64,000 nt of DNA from Datisca glomerata (taxonomy: Eukaryota > Streptophyta > Magnoliopsida > Cucurbitales > Datiscaceae): the NCBI GenBank assembly GCA_003255025.1, contig QANY01002872.1:371738-435737 (forward strand), read 5' to 3'. The notes beneath the pieces are model-generated. The model made no database searches. It was not told where the DNA came from and saw only the letters and a list, made by a program, of their open reading frames with translations. The translations under genes and the position numbers were made by a program. Numbering within the stretch: position 1 is the stretch's first letter; every line of letters starts with the position of its first letter. Shown one piece after another: positions 34,334-45,679 of the stretch.

Positions 34334-35233
34334 TCAATAAGGTGGACGAGTTGTCTGCCAGTAACCCTCCGCTGGCACATGGCATGATGAATTGAAAAGA
34401 TTTTGTGACATCCCATGATTTAGATTCCCATTCGGATCTAACAATGTCTGTTGTTGCTGTTGCTGTTGCTGTTGTTGTCCAACAGTATTCGGTGATTCAA
34501 TTATTCGATCCGTTGAAACAGATGCCGGCGATTCATTATTGTCAAGCGGAAGTCTCTCGTATGTGGCATTTCCAAAAGAAGCCGCTATAACAAAAACAGG
34601 CCCCGAAGCCAAAAGTGGTCCAACAACTCTTCCTCCCACCAGCTGTCCCTGTCCGCCGGTCAAGTACAAGGTCAATCCCGAAGCGGTGGGCGGCGCTGGA
34701 GAAGGGAAAAAGGATCCAGAGAGAGAGAGAATTTCAAAACTCCCATGTAAAGTAGCCACCGCCGTGCCGGGGGATGACGCCTCCCCTAGAGTAACATTAT
34801 TAACAGTCCCACTGCCACTGAAAACGCAAAGCCCCCTCTGTCGCTGTCTCGCGTAGGTAGACATGCTCTCCGTAATATCGCAACCGTCGGCGATTTCCAT
34901 GATGTGGGATTGGAGAGTGTTATTGCCGTCTCGGCTGGTGATGTTAGTTGGAGATTTAGGCTTGCTCTGGGTCCCGGGAGGTCGGCCTCGTGGCTTTCTT
35001 GTAATTATGTCTCTTTCTCCTGTCGGACTATTAAATTCTCTGGCTTCCACTGTAGTGTTGTTGACTTCACGATCTCGTTTGTGGCCAAGGGTTAAGCACC
35101 CGGTGTCCGCTTGTTCGTTGTGATCGGAGCTGTTTGGATGGTGGGGTTGGAATCGGTGGTGAGAATGAAGATGATGATCTTTGGATAGAAAAGGAGGTGG
35201 GAATGGATGGCTGTATGCAGCGATTTGATCCAT
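34334..35233 (-). CDS. AT-hook motif nuclear-localized (AHL) protein, clade A type
   Basis: A 299-residue intronless gene, intact from ATG (35231-35233) to TGA (34334-34336). The N-terminus is His/Pro-rich. One AT-hook with core R-G-R-P at residues 82-85 (RKPRGRPPG) binds the DNA minor groove. The PPC/DUF296 domain at about 106-228 mediates trimerisation and partner binding, with [16 protein letters not shown] and [19 protein letters not shown] segments. A run of ten Gln lies at 253-262. AHL proteins repress growth genes and shape floral and hypocotyl development. The PPC hexapeptide usually written GRFEIL is GSFEIL here (164-169). Single AT-hook, single exon and length place it in clade A. 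It is the only gene in the window that looks functional. Confidence 0.93.
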   Translation of the reverse strand: MDQIAAYSHPFPPPFLSKDHHLHSHHRFQPHHPNSSDHNEQADTGCLTLGHKRDREVNNTTVEAREFNSPTGERDIITRKPRGRPPGTQSKPKSPTNITSRDGNNTLQSHIMEIADGCDITESMSTYARQRQRGLCVFSGSGTVNNVTLGEASSPGTAVATLHGSFEILSLSGSFFPSPAPPTASGLTLYLTGGQGQLVGGRVVGPLLASGPVFVIAASFGNATYERLPLDNNESPASVSTDRIIESPNTVGQQQQQQQQQQTLLDPNGNLNHGMSQNLFNSSCHVPAEGYWQTTRPPY

Positions 35234-35235
35234 TT

Positions 35236-35251
35236 CAGAGAGAGAGAGAGT
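35236..35251 (-). repeat. (CT)n in the AHL 5' leader
   Basis: A GA/CT dinucleotide run directly upstream of the AHL start codon, common in plant 5' UTRs. One unknown base follows near 35260. Upstream to 35396 the sequence is AT-rich with AAATAAATAAATAA. Confidence 0.7.
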
Positions 35252-35396
35252 GGGGTGGGNGTTGATACCTGTTCTTATTTAAATAAATAAATAATAAATT
35301 TATTTTTTCATTTTTATTTTAAATAAATTAGAGCTGCTTATATTTAAATTTAATGGAGTAAATTTGAATAATGTGGGTCACAGGCCTTGGCCAACA

Positions 35397-35651
35397 AACA
35401 AAAAACATAGATGAACAAAGTAAAGGGAGAAGAAGATTTCGATGATTTCAATTGAAGAAACTAATTCTCATTAACCTCGAAGCTTAACAGAGACAAAGTA
35501 TACTAGACTAACTTATAGAGACTAGCTAATTTAATAGAAAATAACTAACTAGCCTAAAACTGCATGGTTTCCATGCAGTTAATGCACGTGAAATCAGCTC
35601 CACATAAGTTGGCCACCTCATCGATGATCAAGAGCTTTATGATCCTTATCA
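35397..35651 (-). repeat. 3' LTR of copia D
   Basis: Aligns with 40207-40444 (shared CATTAACCTC-AAGCTTAAC, GCATGGTTTCCATGCAGTTAAT and GATGATCAAGAG segments). On the minus strand it starts TGATAAGG right after the polypurine tract. Confidence 0.8.
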
Positions 35652-35658
35652 TCCCACC

Positions 35659-36180
35659 TCAAGTGAGAGGGGCGGGGCGAACCACTTGAAGCTTGGCTTT
35701 GAGAAACTGAAAATGATCTGGAGCTACGGATTTAGTGAGAGTATCAACTGTCTGATCATAAGAAGGCACCAACCGTACCTCAAGAGCTTTTGCTAAAATT
35801 TTGTCCCGAATAAAAAGGAGATCAATCTCCAAGTGTTTAGTTCGTGCGTGTAGGACAAGATTGGAAGTAAGAGATATGGTTCTCATGTTATCACACCATA
35901 AAATACGAGCTTGGAGAAGAGCAATGTGGAGCTCAGTAAGAAGTGATTGAATCCAAGACATTTTAGCAGTGGCTTTGGCTAAGGCACAATACTCGCTCTC
36001 AATATTTGAACGAGCAACTACTTGTTACTTTTTAGAGGACCATGAAATTGGTGAATTACCTAGAAATATGATATAGGCTTCAGTAGATCTACGATCATCC
36101 AAGTTAGAAGCCCAATCTGCATCTGTGTAACCTTCGAAAATTAGCGGCTTTGTTCTGAAGTGTGATTCCATCATAGATAA
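35659..36180 (-). pseudogene. copia D RNase H remnant
   Basis: The open piece 35659-35961 reads MSWIQSLLTELHIAL, LWCDNMRTISLTSNLVLHAR, TKHLEIDLLFIRDKIL and VDTLTKSVAPDHF, the second half of copia RNase H with the WCDN motif kept. The first half (35962-36180) is in another frame with stops. Confidence 0.85.
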
Positions 36181-36186
36181 TACCGT

Positions 36187-37127
36187 TTAAGTATCGAAGA
36201 AGCCTTTTGTAGGCTTCCAATGATTAATGGTTGGTTCATGTATAAATTGACTTAGCTTATTTACTAGGAAGCTAATGTCAGGTCTTGCGAGAAGAAGATA
36301 TTGTAAGACTCCAAAAACACTTCTGTAGAATGTGATGGAACTATCATGGTGAAGTTTTACAGAGGCACTTGTGGGAGTAGGACAAGGCTTAGCAATAAGC
36401 ATGTTGGTCTTTTTGAAAAGATCCGCCATGTACCCTGCTTGGGAGAGAAAGAAACCATTAGCATTACAAATCACTTCAATTCCCAGGAAATGATGGACTG
36501 GTCTCAAGTGTTTGAGTGATAAAGTTTTGCTGAGATATTGAATTGAGGATTGAACTTTGGTGATATGGCTCCCTGTAACAAGTATATCGTCAACACGTAA
36601 TAAGAGAATCATTGTGCAATATCTTTCTTTATAGACCAATAGTGTAGAGCTTGAGTTAGTGTTTTTAAATCCCCATTTGAGTAAGGTAGAATACAATTGA
36701 TCATACCAAGCTCTAGGAGCTTGCTTGAGTCCATATAAGGACTTCTTAAGGTGACATACATGTGGGTCTATGTGCTGCTTACATAACCTTCATGATGTTG
36801 CATAAAAACATATTCTTGAATTGACCCATTTAAGAAAGTATTGTTCACATCCAATTGATGAACTTCCCAACCTAAAGACACTACGAAAGTAAGAATAATT
36901 CGAACTGTAGTGGGTTTAACTACTGGGATGAATGTTTCAGCATAGTCTAAGCAATGGGTTTGATGGAACCCCTTAGCAACCAATCTTACTTTATACCTTT
37001 GGATGCTTCCATCTACATCATACTTCAACCTATATACCCATATGTTGCCAACCAAGTTCATAGAAGGAGAAAATGGCACAAAATCCCAAGTATGGTTCTT
37101 GATAAGAGCCTGAAATTTAGAATCCAT
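36187..37127 (-). pseudogene. copia D reverse transcriptase remnant
   Basis: Two open pieces. 36768-37127 carries WDFVPFSPSMNLVGNIWVYR, YKVRLVAKGFHQ and VHQLDVNNTFLNG. 36187-36696 carries LLLRVDDILVTGS, HHFLGIEV and RPDISFLVNKLSQF. The catalytic YVDD is RVDD, and a stop or frameshift lies between the pieces. Confidence 0.9.
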
Positions 37128-38476
37128 GGAACTCTTCTAGTTTACATTAGACATAACATGCTTAACTGATGTTGGTTCTGATTGAGGCTATTATGTTTAA
37201 AGGTAAGAAACAATTTAGGCTTTAAAGAGATTGTATTAGAACGTTTAACCATTAAGTGTGAAGGCTTTAGTGATGCAAGTGTATATCAAAAGATGTATCA
37301 GAAGGAAATGTACATAAATTCAAGGAATAGAATCATTATTGATGAGTTATCAGAAGTAGGATTAGGTAAAGCTAAATTTTGAGGAGAAGGATTTATACCT
37401 GATTCAGATCTTTGCTTAGTGAAGTTTGGAGGAAGTTCTGCTGCACTTATTGGTGAGATTTGTGTTTGGAATGCGTAGGAGAAGTTTGGAGTGAACTGAA
37501 AACTTGCACCTCAGAGACTTGATGAAGGGCATGACATTTGTGAACTGATGATTGAATTAGAGAGAAAACATTTTATAAAGGGAAAGAAGGATTCATTAAA
37601 GGCAACATTAACATCAATGTAAAGTCTTCTTGAGGAGTGAAGACATGGGTATCCTTTATGGGAAGGAGAATGGCCAATAAACACACACATGTCACTTCTA
37701 AATTATAGTTTGCGCTTCTTGTAAAGTCTGAAATGGATAACTAGCACACCCAAATGGATTTAGGAATTGATAGTTCAGTTGCTTATTATATAGTATTTTG
37801 AAAGGTTAGGAACCTAAGAGAACATCAGTAGGCAGTATTTTAATGAGGTAAACAAAGGTATGAAATGCATGCCACCAAAAAGACAATGGCAAATAAGCTT
37901 GTGCAGACGATGTGAGGTGACTCTAAACAACATGTCTATGTTTTCTCTCCACTCTTCCATTTTGGTTATGGGTGTGAGGGAAAGAGTGTCTAAACTCTGT
38001 GCCCATTTAAAGGAAGAAATTTCTCAAATGTTCTAAACTCCCGTCCCTAATCTGATTGTAAGATTTTTAAGGAGGTAGAAAACTATTTTTCTGCAAAATT
38101 TTTAGATTACATAGATACTTTGTAAGCCTCTAATTTGGCTTTCAAAGGATAGATCCATGAGTAACGGCTAAAATCAACAAAAATATATGATATAGTACTT
38201 GTAACCATCTTTAGAACATATGGGAGTTGGTCCCCACAAGTTTGTATGAACTAAATCTAAAGGTTTCTTAGCCTTTGAATCAGATAAGGGATGATGTTTA
38301 ACATGAATTTTTCCTCTAGGACAAGAATAAGAGAATGTATTGTTTTGGGTGGTGGTTTTAATGTTGCACATTCTTAGCACTTGAGATACAATTTTGGATG
38401 AAGGGTGACCAAGCTTCTTATGCCAAAGATCAAAGACATTGTTGGTGCAAGCACTTAAATTCGTACTGTATACCAC
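37128..38476 (-). pseudogene. copia D integrase remnant
   Basis: 38174-38476 reads DLWHKKLGHPSSKIVSQVL and SDSKAKKPLDLVHTNLWGP, the GAG-pre-integrase zinc region and the start of the integrase core. The rest (37128-38170) is broken into short pieces. Confidence 0.8.
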
Positions 38477-38505
38477 ATTACAGTCTGTAGAGTGATTTAA
38501 GGTAG

Positions 38506-39150
38506 TTAAATATTTGGTTTTATTATCAAGAATGTTGTTACGAACAGAAAAAGCATGAACTGATGCACAATTTTTATTGCATCAAAAGACATGAGTGCAT
38601 TATTACAATGTAAAGAAGGGAAAACAGACACTTCAGCACACTTATCAGCCACAATTGAGTCATTATTATGCACTTCTAAGCTAGAAAACCTATTTGACAG
38701 TGAACTATTTGAACCAGAAGACTTAGGCTGAGTGAATAGTAGAGTACTTGAATATGTTGTTGACAAATGGTAGGTCAAGGCATCAAATCTCTTCTCTCCA
38801 GGCACTAATAGTTCATAAAGTGTTTCCTTAAGTCTCCCTTTTAGAAGGACATGCTTCGTGGCTTCATCCTTAATAAGATAAAAGTTAGCATGTAATTCAA
38901 TGTAAATGGGATTATTCCTAGTTAGCTGAGAAATACTAATAATGTTCTTCTTAATTTTATGTTTTCTAAGCATGTATTTTAACTTGAGAATTAAAGAACA
39001 TTTAGGATCAGGAAGAAAAAATGAGCCTATGTGTGTTATTTGTAGCACCTTACTAGCACCAACCATGAAATTTTCCTTGCCATTGTAGTATTGTGCAAGA
39101 TGGAGATTGTTTAGATAAGGTGTAATGTAATTTGTTGTTGCATTATTCAT
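38506..39150 (-). pseudogene. copia D protease remnant
   Basis: An open stretch of 214 codons begins MNNATTNYITPYLNNL, the protease signature with D-S-G-A changed to N-N-A-T, and continues through VGASKVLQITHIG to the linker with LKGRLKETLYEL. The length and order fit copia protease plus the pre-integrase linker. Confidence 0.75.
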
Positions 39151-39990
39151 GTACCAAGCGTGGTCGAGGCAACCATGGCTGTGGGATTAAAACTGTTGTT
39201 TTAAGTCTGAGAAAGAGAGCCTTGTGCTTGATATCCTCTATAAAATCTGTAGTAATAGGTAATGATTCCATGACCACTTCTACCACATACCTGGCACATG
39301 AGCCTATTATTGCTTCTTCTTCTTCTCCCTCTTCTTCTAAGATTTGAATTACCTCGAAAACATTGTTGTCCATTTTGTGGCAAGTTTCTTGCTCTTCCAT
39401 TTATATTTTGTTGTCCATTCTGCGACCAATTGCTTCCATTTCTTCTTCTTATTGTACTACCCGCATAATTGGGAGACATTAAGTGCCTCACATTTATTTC
39501 AATCTTAGTATTCATCCTTTCAATTCTACATTCCTCACTCATCATGAATGCTTGAACCTCCTCAATTGTTAAGTCATAAGCTTGAGATATAACATTCACC
39601 ACTATTGAGTCAAATTTGACTCCCAATCCATTCAAGATATGAAGGAGAAATTCTTGCTCATTTATTGGATTTCTACAGCAGCTAAACTATCAGTTACTGA
39701 TCTCATTTTATCATAATAATCTGTGATTGATAGGCTTTTTTTTATTCATAGTCTGGAACATATTTCTCAATTTAAGCGTCCTTTCTTTTGATTGATTTGA
39801 GTAGCTCCTTTCAAGTGCTTGCCATGATTCTTTAGAATGAATATACTGTAATATTGTACCTAAAACATGTTCGGTCATAGAAAACCTTAGCCAGCTCAAT
39901 AGCAGCTGATCACTTCTAATATAGCTAACATATTTTGGTTTTTCCTTTCCATCAATTAGTTTTTGTTGTGGTATCTCGCAATTTCAAAAC
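39151..39990 (-). pseudogene. copia D gag remnant
   Basis: Pieces at 39711-39899 (SWLRFSMTEHVLG, IHSKESWQALERSYSNQSKE), 39201-39635 and 39143-39400 give copia gag of the UBN2 type and a knuckle reading CQVCGRSGHGIITYY, where the last Cys is Tyr. An Arg/Asn-rich stretch precedes it. Confidence 0.8.
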
Positions 39991-40191
39991 AAGAATTCAT
40001 CTAAGCCATGTCCTATGACATTAGGTACAACTTGCGATTTCCACAACATAAAGTTGTCTCTATCAAGTTTAATCAAGAGAGAAGAATTACTGTAGAGTTC
40101 AAGGTCTTTAGGAATGAAACTTTAGAAACTGTATTGATTGAATCTCCTTCTGAGCTTACATTTAAACCTCCTGCCATTCCTAATACCTCGT

Positions 40192-40204
40192 GCTTTGATA
40201 CCAA
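40192..40204 (-). other. primer-binding site of copia D (tRNA-Met)
   Basis: The minus strand reads TTGGTATCAAAGC, one mismatch from the plant initiator tRNA-Met primer site, right beside the 5' LTR. Confidence 0.75.
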
Positions 40205-40206
40205 TA

Positions 40207-40444
40207 CAAAAATATAGACGACCAAAGGAAAAGGGAATATAACATTTTGATAGTATCAATTAAAGAGATTCATTAACCTCAAAGCTTAACAAAGACAAAG
40301 TATATATTGACTAACTAATTTAACAAAAAATAACTAATTAGCCTAATTGATAATTGCATGGTTTCCATGCAGTTAATGAACGTGAATCAGCACCATGCAA
40401 GCTGGACTTCTCGTCGATGATCAAGAGTTCTATGATCCTTGTCA
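40207..40444 (-). repeat. 5' LTR of copia D
   Basis: Partner of 35397-35651. Adjacent to the primer site on its inner side. Confidence 0.8.
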
Positions 40445-40881
40445 CCAGTAACCTCAATAATATCTCATTTTAAGGGTCTTTGGTGAAAATGAAAACTCAA
40501 ATATGGAAAGTATCCATTTTTGTGTAAACTTTTAGTAATGTACAATAGTATTTTTATTATACATTTTTTGAAAACTTATTTGAAACAGTTATTATGTCGT
40601 ATGGTAAACTTATTTTTGAGTTTTTTTTATTATTTAAAAAATCATTGAACTAAATCCAAACATGAAACCAAGGATGATCTGGAGTGTAACCCAATAGATA
40701 AATAAAGCTACAAATTCTAGGAGATAAAACCTACTTCGTCCAAGATCCTCAATGTCAAATAATTGGAGAATAAATGACGAATCATACCTTGATCCATGGG
40801 AAGAGATGATTGTGGATTATCGATCTTATGATTTAATATGGGTTCTAATAGAGAAGAATCTATGTATTTCAACGGTGATGG
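40445..40881. other. non-coding stretch between copia D and copia C
   Basis: AT-rich, no recognised feature. Confidence 0.4.
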
Positions 40882-42930
40882 TGTTGGGCATAGTACCACC
40901 AAAGCAAGTGTAAAGGCATTTAATTTGAAATTAATAGAAACTCATTTGTCTTATAATTGACTTTTCTGAATTATTATTAAATAATTTGTATAAATATCAG
41001 AAAAATCCATATTCATTAATGAGATCATGATCTTATATTAATATGAGAGGATTAAGATCATAGATAATTAATAAATAGTCCGTAACATAATAAAGTATGA
41101 AATCTTTAATGAATGGTTGCTAGTACGGTTTGCTACGCATTTTGAATGCATGTGATCTAGATGTGGATAGATATCTTAGTGAAGGTACTTGATATAATTA
41201 GATTATATAGGACATGACCAATGTGAATTAATATCTTTATTAATTTACCATTTATCATAAAAATTTAATACACATCAATCATATGATCATATGTAGATCA
41301 GTATAAATCTTAGTCATGAATTCCTATACATGTTTAGTGGATCTTTTGATTCACTCGTTAAAATTTATTTGTAAAATAAGCTAGTGACTTTTATTTTGAA
41401 GATTAGTGACATGGATGGTTGGCAAAATGATCTTACAAAATTTGAAATCCAAACTTTCCTAACAGATCATATATTAGTTCTTTTAAGTGTTAATTTTGAA
41501 ACTAAATGTTTATTGAGCTCAAATTTCTAATACGATTATAAATTGACTGTTTACTAGTGAATTAATGGTACTTAAAGATCAAAAGGTAATTAGAAGGGTA
41601 AACAGTAATTTTGACCAGCTCTAATTTATGAACCAATAATTGGAGGACAGAACTACGTTAAATGATAATATCAATAGGCTACATGATAATACTCTGTAAA
41701 TACATTCTATAATCAAAAGTGCAATTCCATATTTATAGTGTAGTAATAACAGAATTAATCAATAAAATTATTTAATTAAAGAGTTTAATTAATAATATAA
41801 TTTATTGAAACTTAGGATTATAGGTCAATGGTACCCAAGTCACATATGTACTACGCAGTCTAGGGTCTTTTGATTTACTCACTAAGGTTTGTTTTGGAGA
41901 TTCAGTGATATGGATGGTTGAGAACATGATCTTACAAGATTTGAAATCCAAGTTATCCTAATGAGTCATATATTGGTTCCCTTGAGTATTAATTTTAGAA
42001 CTGAATGGTTATTTAGCTCAAATTTATAATACGATTATAAATTGGTCGTTCACTAGTGAATTAATGATTCTTAAGAATCAAGAGGTAATTAGAATGGTAA
42101 ACGGTAATTTTGACCAACTCTAATTTATGAACCAATAATTGGAGGACAAAACTACATGAAGTGAATATATCAATGGACTACACGAGATTACTCTGTAAAT
42201 ATATTTTCTAATTACTAAGAGTGCAATTCTACATTTATAGTGGAATAATAATGGAATTAATCAATCATATTATTTAATTAAAGAGTTTAATTAATAATGT
42301 GATTTATTGAAGCTTAGAATTAGGCGTCCATGGCCCCCAAGCCACATTCGTACTACACAGTCTATGATATAAGAAAATAACTAGCTTGCAAAAAAAATAA
42401 GGTTATGGGGTACATACATAACTAAGAGATAATTAATGAATTAAGAATCAATTAATTAAATTATCTATTATAATTTTTAGAAATTATAATTATTTAATTA
42501 TATCGATTAGTTTTTGAATTAATCGATGAGTGAGAAAGTATATTTGATTTATGAAATTAAATAATATTAAATTATTATAAGATAATAATTTGGATTTGAA
42601 TTGACTAATATGTTATTTTTGAACTAACAGATAAGTTAGTTAATATGTGTGATCATATAAATTAATTTTGAATTAACTGATATCTAAATATTTATCTGAT
42701 TAAAATAAATAATAAATTTAAAAAAATTGTCACGTGGCATGTCGGACTGCCACATGCCAATCACTGATTTTTGAATCAGGAATTGGCATGACACACTGTG
42801 TCACATGAAACTACAATGGCACATGACACAATGTAGTGCCACAGAGCACTATAATAGCGCGTGGGACTCTACAGAGCCTCATGGCACTACAGTAGTTCAC
42901 GGTAGACTACAGTGCCACACAACATGAACA
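40882..42930 (+). repeat. 5' LTR of copia C with internal duplication
   Basis: Aligns with 7275-8640 but contains an extra tandem copy of about 0.5 kb: 41338-41867 and 41868-42362 both run from CTTTTGATT(C/T)ACTC to a TACTAC(G/A)CAGTCTA segment. The last about 570 bases of the LTR are missing. Confidence 0.8.
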
Positions 42931-44100
42931 AAATTTTGATATTTCTTTTAATTATAATATGTTTATTATCTCAAAGAATGGTTTCTATATTTATCATGCA
43001 AAAAGTTTCAAACAGACTATATATGCTTAAACCAACTGAACGAGCATTACATATTTCAGAATTATTTAAAAGTAGTAAATCTAAAAGGTAACAAATGATA
43101 AAAAGATTTATCAAGAAGATGACACGTATCTATGGCATCTTAGGTTGAGACATATTAATCTAGACAGAATAATCGATTAACAAAGCATGGTGCTTTGAGA
43201 GAACTAAATATTGGAATTATTCAGGTTTATGAATCTTATCTAAATGGTGACCAAGAAACATTTTTTTGGATAGGGCCAAATAGCCAAAGATCATCTTGAG
43301 CTAGTATATAGTGATGTATGTGGACTGGTTAATGTACAAGCTAAACGTGGTTATGAGTATTTCGTCACTTTTATTGACAATTAATCTAGATACACTTATA
43401 CTTACCTAATGCACAAAAAGTCCAAAACTTTTAGAAAGTTTAAAGACTTTAAAGTTGAACCTGAAAACCAATTAGGTAAATCTTTGAAAACAATTAGATC
43501 AGATCGAGGTGGTGAATACCTGGATTTATAATTCAAGGATTACCTATAAGAGTATGACATTCTATCCTAACTCACAGCACCTGAAATCCCATAGTAAAAT
43601 GATGTTTCAAAAAGGAGAAACTGAACTTTATTGGATATGGTTAGGTTGATGTTAAGCTACTCATTACTACCACTCATATTCTGGGGATATGGCCTTCAAA
43701 TGGCAACCTACATTTTGAATGTAGTTCATTCTAAGTCTGTAAGTAAGATACATTTAGAATTATGGAACGGCTCCAAATCTAGTTTGTATCATTTTCGTAT
43801 ATGGGGGTGTCCAGCTCACATTCTCAGACCTAAGATTGGAAAGTTAGACTCAAGTCTAAAGTGTGTATTTTTGTTGGCTATGCTCCAAAAACAAGAGGTG
43901 TGTACTTTTATAGTCACAAGGATCAAAATATGTTTGTATAGAAAAATGCTACCTTCCTCGAACATGACTATATAGTAAACTAAAAATCTTGGAGCAAAGT
44001 AGTTTTTGAAGAACTAGCATCTCATGAGATCAAACCATCTTCATCTTTAACTGACAAAAGAAAAACCATAGAAACCATTGTTCATGATCAGAAAACCCCA
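42931..44100 (+). pseudogene. copia C protease-linker and integrase remnant
   Basis: Starts at sequence equivalent to about 15170 of copy B. The core TIRSDRGGEYLDL is readable near 43490-43530. The open piece 43631-43975 reads MDMVRLMLSYSLLPLIFWGY, then LELWNGSKSSLYHFRIWGCP, the integrase C-terminal region. Several stops. Confidence 0.85.
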
Positions 44101-45075
44101 ATGCAACATCGTAGTGGGAGGGTTATAAGATAACCTATTGGCTATGAACTCAAGGCACGTGTCCTAGTGTCAGACACTGATAAGGATGATCCATTAACCT
44201 TTAAAGAGTTAATGGACAATCTTGAAAAGGGGAAATGACAAGATGCCATGAGCCAAGAAATGGAATTGATGTATTCTAATTCTGTCTGGGAACTTGTAGA
44301 TCCACCTGAAGAAGTCAGGCCCATTGGATGTAAATGGATCTTTAAGAAGAAAAGAGGTGCAAAAGGGAAAGTAGAGATTCTCAAGGCACGACCAGTAGCC
44401 AAAGACTATACTTAGAGGGAATGAGTCGATTACGAAGAGACATTCTCTCCTATTGCATGCTAAAATCCATTCGCATTCTTTTAGATATGAAATAAGGTAA
44501 ATGGATGTCAAGACATCCTTTCTGAATGAATTTGTTAATTGCTTAAATCCATTTATGTACTAAAGCAAGCATGAAATAAAATCTTACTTTTGATGAAATT
44601 ATCAAATCATATGCCTTCGAACAAAATGTTGACGAAGCTTGTGTTTATAAATTCATCAAATATAAGATAGTGATTTTCTTAGTTCTTTATGTAGATGGTA
44701 TCCTACTCATTGAGAATGATGTGGAAACTTTGTCGAAAGAAAATAAGTGGTTGGCTGAGAAATTTCAAATGAAAGATTTGGGAGATGCGAGCTATGTTCT
44801 AGGCATCCAAATCCTAAGAAATAGGAAGAACAAACTCTTGGCACTTTCTCAGGAATCTTATATTAATAATGTGCTAGAAATATTCTCAATGGAAATTCGA
44901 ATAAAGGTCAATTACCGACCAGATATTGAATATTCCAAGGAGCAGTGTCCTAAGACACCTCATAAGGAAGAGGATATGAGCAAGGTTCCTTATGTTTCAG
45001 TGGTCAAAAGTCTCATGTATGTCATGCTGTGTACGTGACTAGACATCTGTTATGTAGTAGAAATTGTCAGTCGTT
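44101..45075 (+). pseudogene. copia C reverse transcriptase remnant
   Basis: SVWELVDPPEEVRPIGCKWI near 44280-44340, then a deletion that removes most of the finger/palm region near 44525. The open piece 44670-45038 reads VLYVDGILLIENDVETLSKE, DLGDASYVLGIQIL and SYINNVLEIFSM. The catalytic YVDD is YVDG. Confidence 0.85.
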
Positions 45076-45679
45076 ATCAATCAAATCCTGGTTTTGAATA
45101 TTGAATTGTAGTAAAGCACATTCTCAAGTATCATTGGAGAACGAGAAATTATATGCTTGTTTATTTAGGAGGAGATCTAAAACCCACTGGATATACTAAT
45201 TCTGATTTTCAATCACATATGGACATCCGAAAGTCCGTGTCTGATCAGTACTCACCCTAGTTGGAGGAGCTGTAGTCTGGAGAAGTATTAAACAATCCAG
45301 TATTGTAGATTCCATCATGGAAGCTGAATATATAGAGGCTTGTGAAGCTGTGAAAGAAGCGGTTTGACTTAGAAAGTTCTATACTAATCTGAAAGTAGTT
45401 CCAGACATGGATAGACTGCTAATCCTATACTGTGACAATATTGGAACAATAGCTAATTCAAAAGAACCAATGAGTCAAAAGAGGGCAAGAACATTGAGAG
45501 AAATAACATCTTGTAAGAGAGATCATATACCGAGGAGATGTGACTATTATGAAGATAGAGTCACATAAAAACCTGGCTGATCCTTATACTAAGACACTTC
45601 CTACGAAGTCATTTGATGGTCATCTGTGAAATATTGTATTGAAAGAGATGCCACATTTGCTTTAGGGCAAGTGAAATAT
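45076..45679 (+). pseudogene. copia C RNase H remnant
   Basis: Broken equivalents of 4260-4860 of copy A: a MEAEYI(E)ACEAVKEAV segment at about 45319 and a DP-TKTLPTKSFDGH segment at about 45575, with stops. Followed by AAGTGAAATAT, a decayed polypurine tract. Confidence 0.8.

Larger units (their letters stand above)
35397..40444 (-). mobile_element. Ty1/copia retrotransposon copy D (Ale/RE1-like), degenerate
   Basis: Read on the minus strand it has a 5' LTR (right), tRNA-Met primer site, gag with knuckle, protease, integrase, RT, RNase H, a polypurine tract (GAGGTGGGA) and a 3' LTR (left). Short LTRs (about 240 bp) and the RT text (RPDISFLVNKLSQF) suggest the Ale/Retrofit lineage. It belongs to a different family from copies A-C. 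Stops and frameshifts in every module. No matching target duplication was found, and the outer LTR termini are only approximate. Confidence 0.85.
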
